A stretch of 64,000 nucleotides of DNA. Origin: Bog-473 sp963730395 (GTDB taxonomy: Bacteria > Actinomycetota > Acidimicrobiia > Acidimicrobiales > RAAP-2). The stretch is from positions 434,001-498,000 of the forward strand of contig CAVSSK010000006.1 of assembly GCA_963730395.1 (NCBI GenBank). The letters are read 5' to 3'. Both the position numbers and the translations under genes were made by a program. This document shows, in pieces, positions 58,820 to 64,000 of this stretch. Positions within the stretch are counted from its first letter, which is position 1; each line of letters begins with the position of its first letter. The notes under the pieces were generated by a model, which worked only from the letters and a program-made list of their open reading frames with translations, was not told the DNA's origin and did no database searches.

Positions 58820-59202
58820 TGGCCCAAGGCCGCCACACGCTCATGGACCCACCCATCGAGGACCTGCTGGACAAGGTGGACTCGAAGTTCACCCTCGTGG
58901 CGCTCGGCTCCGCCCGCGCCCGGCAGGTGAACTCGTACTACAACAGCCTCGGTGAGGGGCTCGGCAAGGTCGTGCCGCCCCAGGTGGCGTCGGTCTCGGG
59001 CAAGCCCGTGTCGATCGCCTTCGAGGAGATCGCGGCCGGCAAGGCCACCTTCACCCGGCCTGACCCCGAGGAGGAGGCCGCCCTGGCCGCGGCCATCGCG
59101 GACGCCGCAGAGGCTGGGCTGCTCGCCGAGGGTGAGGCAATCGAGGCCGCCGAGGTGATCGAAGCGCTCGACGTCGGGGACGAGGACCCGACCGCGAGCT
59201 AG
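58819..59202 (+). CDS. rpoZ: RNA polymerase omega subunit
   Basis: Omega helps fold and keep beta-prime in the enzyme. The 127-residue protein has the conserved start PPIEDLLDKVDSKFTLVALGSARARQVN and a Glu/Ala-rich C-terminal tail, longer than in most bacteria. ATG 58819 overlaps the gmk stop by one base. Confidence 0.92.
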   Translation: MAQGRHTLMDPPIEDLLDKVDSKFTLVALGSARARQVNSYYNSLGEGLGKVVPPQVASVSGKPVSIAFEEIAAGKATFTRPDPEEEAALAAAIADAAEAGLLAEGEAIEAAEVIEALDVGDEDPTAS

Positions 59203-59235
59203 GCGCCGGGCGGAGAGGCGCGGCGATCACCGCCG

Positions 59236-60507
59236 ATGGCCGGACATCCGGGAAACCACGATCCGTCGATGGCCGCCGACCCGAGACCCCCGCGACCACG
59301 CGTGGTCCTGGGTGTCTGCGGGGGGATCGCCGCCTACAAGGCGGTCGAGGTGTGCCGTCGCCTCGTCGACGCCGGCGTGCACGTCACACCCGTGATGACC
59401 GACGATGCCACCCGGTTCGTCGGTGAGGTCACCTTCTCGGCACTGGCCTCCGAGCCGGTGCAGCGATCCCTCTGGGACGAGTCCTCGCCCATCCCCCACA
59501 CCGACCTCGGTCAGAGCTCGGATCTCATCGTGGTGGTGCCGGCGACCGCCCACACCATCGCCCGCTACGCCGCAGGGCTCTCGGACGATCTCCTCGGCGC
59601 GACGCTGCTGGCAACCCGGGCGCCGGTCATCGTGTGCCCTGCCATGCACACCGAGATGTGGGAGCACGCGTCGGTGCGTGAGAACCTCGCCACGCTCGAG
59701 CGCCGTGGCGTCGAGATCGTGCCGCCTGAGAGCGGGAGGCTCGCAGGCGGCGACTCGGGGGAGGGCAGGCTGGCCGACCCCGACGTCATCGTGGAACGGG
59801 TCTTGGAACGATTGGGCCGGGCGACGCGGCGTGACCTGCTCGGCGCCAGGGTGGTGGTCAGCGCGGGCGGCACCCGCGAGCCCCTCGACCCCGTTCGCTT
59901 CATCACGAACCGCTCCTCGGGGAAGCAAGGTCACGCGATCGCCGTCGCGGCAGCCCGACGTGGCGCCGCCGTGACGCTCGTGACCTCCTCGCCCCTGCCG
60001 CTTCCGCCGGATAGCGCGGCTGTCGTCACACGGATCGACGTGGAGACTGCGGCTGAGATGGAGCACGCCGTCGGAGCGTCTGCGGAGGGGGCCGACGTGG
60101 TCGTCATGGCTGCTGCGGTCGCCGACTTCCGGCCCAAGCGTTCCGCCGGCACGAAGCTCTCGAAGGAGGAGGGGATCCCCGAGCTGGTCCTCGAGCCGAC
60201 GCCCGACATCCTGGCGGGACTGGCCGCCCGCCGTGCCCCCGGCCAGGTGCTCGTCGGCTTCGCCGCTGAGACCCACGACGCGGTGGAGCGGGGCAGACGA
60301 AAGCTCGAGCGCAAGGGGGTCGACCTGCTCGTCGTGAACGACGTGAGCGCGCCCGGTGCGGGGTTCGACCACGACACCAACGCAGTCGTGATCCTCGGGG
60401 CAGACGGGAGCACCACCGAAATCCCGCTGACCTCCAAGGATGCAGTTGCAGATGCCGTATTGGATAGGGTGATCGCCCACCACAACGAGAAGCGGAGCAT
60501 GACGTGA
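59236..60507 (+). CDS. coaBC: CoaBC, phosphopantothenoylcysteine synthetase/decarboxylase
   Basis: A bifunctional coenzyme A enzyme. The N-terminal FMN decarboxylase domain (CoaC) has GVCGGIAAYKAVEVCR, the His in HTDLGQSSDLI and the active-site Cys in VCPAMHTEMWEH; the C-terminal synthetase (CoaB) has GGTREPLDPVRFITNRSSGK and AAVADFRPK. 423 residues. The stop overlaps metK. Confidence 0.95.
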   Translation: MAGHPGNHDPSMAADPRPPRPRVVLGVCGGIAAYKAVEVCRRLVDAGVHVTPVMTDDATRFVGEVTFSALASEPVQRSLWDESSPIPHTDLGQSSDLIVVVPATAHTIARYAAGLSDDLLGATLLATRAPVIVCPAMHTEMWEHASVRENLATLERRGVEIVPPESGRLAGGDSGEGRLADPDVIVERVLERLGRATRRDLLGARVVVSAGGTREPLDPVRFITNRSSGKQGHAIAVAAARRGAAVTLVTSSPLPLPPDSAAVVTRIDVETAAEMEHAVGASAEGADVVVMAAAVADFRPKRSAGTKLSKEEGIPELVLEPTPDILAGLAARRAPGQVLVGFAAETHDAVERGRRKLERKGVDLLVVNDVSAPGAGFDHDTNAVVILGADGSTTEIPLTSKDAVADAVLDRVIAHHNEKRSMT

Positions 60508-61694
60508 AAACCACCTTCACCTCGGAATCGGTCACCGAGGGGCACCCGGACAAGATGGCCGACCAGATTTCGGACGCCGTCCTCGACGCAATCCTCGAGG
60601 GCGATCCGTCGAGTCGCGTCGCGTGCGAGACGCTCCTGACCACCGGGCTCGTCGTGGTTGCGGGAGAGGTGACGACGTCCACCTATGTCGACATCCCCTC
60701 CCTCGTGAGGGAGACGGTGTGCGACATCGGCTACGACAACGACACCTATGGCTTCAACGGGAGAACGTGCGGCGTCCTGGTGTCGCTCGACGCCCAGTCA
60801 CCCGACATCGCACAGGGTGTCGACGCCGCGTTCGAGTTGCGGAGCGGGAAGGGCGGCGAAGACGTGCTCAACGCCCAGGGCGCCGGTGACCAGGGGATGA
60901 TGTTCGGCTACGCCTGCGACGAGACGCCGGACCTCATGCCCCTGCCCATCTGGCTGGCCCACCGTCTGTCCGAGCGCCTGGCGCAGGTGCGCCGGGCCGC
61001 CGCCGTGCCGTACCTGCGGCCCGACGGCAAGACCCAGGTCTCGGTCGTCTACGAGGACGGACGCCCGGTGCGGATCGACACCGTCCTGATCTCCACCCAG
61101 CACGCCAGCGGGATAGACCTCGAGGAGCAGCTGAGGCCCGACCTCGTCGACCACGTCATCAACCCGCTCCTGCCGACGGGCCTCGACACCGAGGGACTGC
61201 GGATCTTCGTGAACCCGACCGGGATCTTCGAGCTCGGCGGTCCGCACGCCGACACCGGGCTCACGGGCCGCAAGATCATCGTCGACACCTACGGCGGCAT
61301 GGCGCGCCACGGCGGTGGCGCGTTCTCCGGCAAGGACCCCTCCAAGGTCGACCGCTCCGCGGCGTACGCCGCACGCTGGGTGGCCAAGCACGTCGTGGCG
61401 GCGGGGGCGGCCAGGCGGTGCGAGGTGCAGGTGGCCTACGCCATCGGCGTCGCACATCCTGTGTCCCTGCTGGTGGACACGTTCGGCACCGAGGAGATCG
61501 ATCCCGAGAAGATCTCCGACACGGTGCGTGAGTTGTTCGACCTGCGCCCGGCCGCGATCTCGCGCGACCTCGACTTGCGTCGCCCCATCTACAAGAAGAC
61601 GGCGGCTTACGGCCACTTCGGCCGGTCGGACAAGGAGTTCACGTGGGAGGCCACCCCGCGGGTGGACGACCTGCGGGCCGCACTCGGGCTCTGA
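60504..61694 (+). CDS. metK: S-adenosylmethionine synthetase
   Basis: MetK makes S-adenosylmethionine from methionine and ATP. SVTEGHPDKMADQISDAVLD, GAGDQGMMFGYACDETP and GGGAFSGKDPSKVDRSAAY are diagnostic. 396 residues, one domain repeated three times in the fold. GTG 60504 overlaps coaBC by 4 bp. A hairpin lies just after the stop. Confidence 0.97.
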   Translation: MKTTFTSESVTEGHPDKMADQISDAVLDAILEGDPSSRVACETLLTTGLVVVAGEVTTSTYVDIPSLVRETVCDIGYDNDTYGFNGRTCGVLVSLDAQSPDIAQGVDAAFELRSGKGGEDVLNAQGAGDQGMMFGYACDETPDLMPLPIWLAHRLSERLAQVRRAAAVPYLRPDGKTQVSVVYEDGRPVRIDTVLISTQHASGIDLEEQLRPDLVDHVINPLLPTGLDTEGLRIFVNPTGIFELGGPHADTGLTGRKIIVDTYGGMARHGGGAFSGKDPSKVDRSAAYAARWVAKHVVAAGAARRCEVQVAYAIGVAHPVSLLVDTFGTEEIDPEKISDTVRELFDLRPAAISRDLDLRRPIYKKTAAYGHFGRSDKEFTWEATPRVDDLRAALGL

Positions 61695-61699
61695 CCGTC

Positions 61700-61728
61700 C
61701 GGCCGCTCTCCTGAAGGGGGAGCGGCCG
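61700..61728. terminator. Hairpin between metK and priA
   Basis: CGGCCGCTC at 61700-61708 and GAGCGGCCG at 61720-61728 form a perfect 9-bp stem with an 11-base loop, 6 bp after the metK stop. There is no U-run, so it may be a terminator of the actinobacterial I-shaped kind or a read-through attenuator. Confidence 0.55.
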
Positions 61729-61746
61729 TGGAGTGCCCGTGACGTC

Positions 61747-63609
61747 ATGAAGAGCCACGCCACCGTGACCGCGCCGACGCGGACGGTCCGTGTGCGGACG
61801 GAGGTCGCCGCCCTGGACAAGGCGTTCGACTATGCCGTGCCGGCGCGCTGGGCCGACGACGTGCGTGTGGGGACCCGCGTGCGTGTGCCGCTCCACGGGC
61901 GCAGTGTGCGGGGCTGGGTGGTCGAGGCAGACCTGGAGACACCCGAGCGCATCGACCTCCTGCCGCTCAAGTCCTGGCTCGGCTGGGGACCACCTCCGGA
62001 CGTCGTCGAGCTGGCCGGCTGGGCTTCGTGGCGATGGGCCGGCCCCGCCCCCTTCTTCTTGCACGCGGCGTCACCGTCCGTCGTCGTACGGACGCTGCCG
62101 CACCCGCCGCCCGTGCCGGCCCGGATCGTGACCGGTGCCCGTGACACTGCCGCACGCGACGAGTGGGACGGTGCGCTCGGCCGCCCCGGCGCGACCGTGG
62201 TGCGGCTCCCGCCCGCCACCGACCTGATCGACCTGGTGCTCTCGGTCCTCGGGGACCCGGGCGTCCGCACCCGGGGAGGCAGCCTGGTGGTGCTGGTGCC
62301 GTCCACCGGGTGGGCGGAACGACTCACCGCGCGGCTCGTGCGTCGGGGCTGCCCGGCCACGACGGCGTGGGACGAGGCGCGGGCCGGATGGCCCGTCGTC
62401 GTCGGGAGCCGCGCCGGCGCCTGGGCACCCGTGCCGAGCCTCGCCGCGGCGGTCGTGCTGGACGCCCACGACGCCTCATACCGTGAGGAGAGCGCGCCGA
62501 CCTACAGCGCGGTCGACGTGCTGCTCGAACGTGCCCGTCGCCAGGCGGTCCCGTGCGTCCTGGCGACGCCCGTTCCGCCCGTGACGTTGGCCGGGCTCGA
62601 CGGCATCAGGACGGTGGCCCTCCCGTCGCCCCAGGAACGCGCCGGCTGGCCCGCGCTCGAACGCGTGGACCGCCGAGGGGCGGACCCGCGCACCGGGATG
62701 TTCTCCGAGGAGTTCGTCCGCCTCGCCCGGGCCGTGCTCGAAGGTGGCACTGCCGAGGGGACGAGGGGCCCGCTCGTGTGCGTGTACAACCGAACCGGGG
62801 GTGCCCGGCTCCTGGCGTGCAGGCATTGCGGCGAGTTGGCCCGCTGCACGCGCTGTGGTGCCGCGGCAGGCCGGCCGCGCGAGGAGGAGGTGTTGCGGTG
62901 CCCGCGCTGCGGTGCGACGAGGCCGGTCGTGTGCGCAACGTGTGGCCGGCTGCGCATGAGGACGTTGCGGGCCGGCGTGAGCCGATTGCGCGAGGAGCTC
63001 GAGGCGCTGCTCGGCACGGCCGTCGGCGAGGTGGCGGGTCCTCGTCGCGGAGGTGCGGAGCCCGCACTGCCGGCCACACCGGTGGTGGTCGGCACCGAGG
63101 CCGTGCTGCACCGGGTGCGGCATGCGACAGCGGTTGCCTTCCTCGACATCGACCTTCACCTGCTGGCGCCAAGATTGTCGGCGACGGAGGACACGTTGGC
63201 GCTCTTGGTGCGTGCGGCCAGGCTGGTCGGAGCCAGGGGCACCGGCGGTCCGTGGGCGCGCGTGCAGGTCCAGACCCGGGTCCCCGACCATCCCGTCCTT
63301 CTGGCGGTGTCGAAGGGCGAGCCGGCAACGGTGCTCAGCGAAGAGGTCGCGATCCGTCGAGCCTCCGGGTTGCCGCCGTTCTCCTCTCTGGCGCTGGTGT
63401 CGGGCACCGTCGCGCCGCTCTACGCCGACGCCCTGGAGCGGGAGGCGGGTGGCCCGGCGACGTCCGCCTCCGTGTCGGTGTCCCCCCTTGGCGACGGCCG
63501 CTTCTTGGTGCGGGCCGACGCGCACGGACCGCTTTGCGACCTCTTGGCCCGGGTGGCCCGACCACCGGGGCGGGGCCTGCGCGTCGAGGTGGATCCCGTC
63601 GCCCTGTGA
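61747..63609 (+). CDS. priA: PriA-like primosomal protein, helicase motifs lost
   Basis: PriA restarts collapsed replication forks. The N-terminal DNA-binding domain (FDYAVPARWADDVRVGTRVRV) is present, and the zinc-binding part keeps CRHCGELARCTRCG and CPRCGATRPVVCATCG. The helicase core is degraded: the Walker A GxGKT is absent where the P-loop should be, and the DEEH box reads LDAHDASYREESAP. This helicase-dead form is known in actinobacteria. 620 residues from ATG 61747. Confidence 0.9.
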   Translation: MKSHATVTAPTRTVRVRTEVAALDKAFDYAVPARWADDVRVGTRVRVPLHGRSVRGWVVEADLETPERIDLLPLKSWLGWGPPPDVVELAGWASWRWAGPAPFFLHAASPSVVVRTLPHPPPVPARIVTGARDTAARDEWDGALGRPGATVVRLPPATDLIDLVLSVLGDPGVRTRGGSLVVLVPSTGWAERLTARLVRRGCPATTAWDEARAGWPVVVGSRAGAWAPVPSLAAAVVLDAHDASYREESAPTYSAVDVLLERARRQAVPCVLATPVPPVTLAGLDGIRTVALPSPQERAGWPALERVDRRGADPRTGMFSEEFVRLARAVLEGGTAEGTRGPLVCVYNRTGGARLLACRHCGELARCTRCGAAAGRPREEEVLRCPRCGATRPVVCATCGRLRMRTLRAGVSRLREELEALLGTAVGEVAGPRRGGAEPALPATPVVVGTEAVLHRVRHATAVAFLDIDLHLLAPRLSATEDTLALLVRAARLVGARGTGGPWARVQVQTRVPDHPVLLAVSKGEPATVLSEEVAIRRASGLPPFSSLALVSGTVAPLYADALEREAGGPATSASVSVSPLGDGRFLVRADAHGPLCDLLARVARPPGRGLRVEVDPVAL

Positions 63610-63671
63610 TCCGCCCGCCTGGACCCGGGCGCCGGGGGCCGGGGGCCGGGGCCCGCCGGTAGGATGGTGTG

Positions 63672-64000
63672 ATGCCCGGCCTCACCATCCGCCAATACGG
63701 GGACCCCGTGCTCAAGGAACGCGCCCGTGACGTCGAGGACATCGACGGCGCTGTGGCCAGCCTGGTCGACGCCATGATCGAGACCATGTATGCCGCCCCC
63801 GGCACGGGCCTGGCGGCCAACCAGGTCGGCGTGCAGCGCCGCATCTTCGTCTACGACGTCGGGGACGGTGCCCGCACGATCATCAACCCGCGCATCATCG
63901 AGAGCGAGGGGGAGTGGGTCTACGACGAGGGCTGCCTCTCCGTGCCCGGGCTCAGCTGGGAGATCGTGCGTCCCAACGCGGTCCATCTCGTCGGCCTCGA
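63672..64000 (+). CDS. def: Peptide deformylase, 3'-truncated by window end
   Basis: Def removes the formyl group from new N-termini using iron or zinc. GTGLAANQVGVQ (motif I) and EGCLSVPG (motif II with the metal Cys) are present; the HEHDHL motif III lies past the window. The gene starts at ATG 63672 close behind priA. Confidence 0.93.
   Translation, partial: MPGLTIRQYGDPVLKERARDVEDIDGAVASLVDAMIETMYAAPGTGLAANQVGVQRRIFVYDVGDGARTIINPRIIESEGEWVYDEGCLSVPGLSWEIVRPNAVHLVGL

Noticed and set aside
63627..63660. Terminator in the G/C-run region between priA and def
   Set aside because: The gccgggg repeats can fold in many ways, and no single clear stem or U-run stands out.

Overview
This window is a gene-dense, very GC-rich stretch of an actinobacterial chromosome. 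The gene set points to the class Acidimicrobiia or a close relative. Evidence is murG-murC-murB-ftsQ-ftsZ without ftsA, followed by yggS, sepF, yggT and divIVA; a bacterial proteasome activator ending in GAYL; actinobacterial integration host factor mihF; a menaquinone pathway; a helicase-dead PriA; and a DUF222/HNH nuclease. Starts are often GTG, and stop/start overlaps of the GTGA or ATGA type are common. No rRNA, tRNA, CRISPR array, prophage or insertion sequence was recognised. Class-level placement is inference from gene content.

Layout. 1-7.7 kb: end of the division and cell-wall cluster, then sepF, yggT and divIVA. 7.8-14.3 kb: a DksA-like protein with a histone H1-like tail, lspA, an rluD-type pseudouridine synthase, a sigma-70 factor divergent from a histidine phosphatase, an Rrf2 regulator, a phosphodiesterase and the proteasome activator. 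14.6-22.1 kb: dnaE, an unknown gene, then a DUF255 thioredoxin-domain protein with a partner. 22.2-24.6 kb: an SDR enzyme and an ECF41 sigma-factor module with its own promoter. 24.6-30.3 kb: menE, menB, menA, menH and menD on alternating strands. 30-37 kb: HNH nuclease, carotenoid oxygenase, tyrS, a lipoprotein, a flavin reductase and small unknown genes. 37.2-40.4 kb: one large secreted beta-helix gene with six 126-bp repeats at its 3' end. 40.6-46.8 kb: a NifU-like protein, then aroC-aroK-aroB-aroQ-pepQ-efp-nusB. 46.9-48.5 kb: a GntR regulator with a membrane-anchored NHL protein. 48.6-57.9 kb: pyrimidine operon pyrR-pyrB-pyrC-carA-carB-pyrD-pyrF. 57.9-64 kb: mihF, gmk, rpoZ, coaBC, metK, priA and the start of def.

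Two things need care. First, twelve genes, most of them conserved housekeeping genes, each show one single-base frame change, often in a short GC run. This looks like sequence or assembly error rather than gene death, so these genes are described as CDS with the shift position noted. Second, the beta-helix gene shows nine frame changes, all in the same direction, each equal to one extra base. This cluster stands out from the rest and is the oddest signal in the window.

The clearest regulatory signals are an ECF41-type promoter (TGTCACA-N16-CGTC) upstream of a carboxymuconolactone decarboxylase/ECF41 gene pair, a PyrR-binding RNA motif (AGTCCCGTGAGGCT) just before pyrR, a GTGCTA-N7-TAGCAC operator before the GntR gene, and paired CCCGGA/TCCGGG repeats between the sigma-factor and phosphatase genes. 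I saw no clearly new defence or mobile system; most of the window is core metabolism and cell biology.
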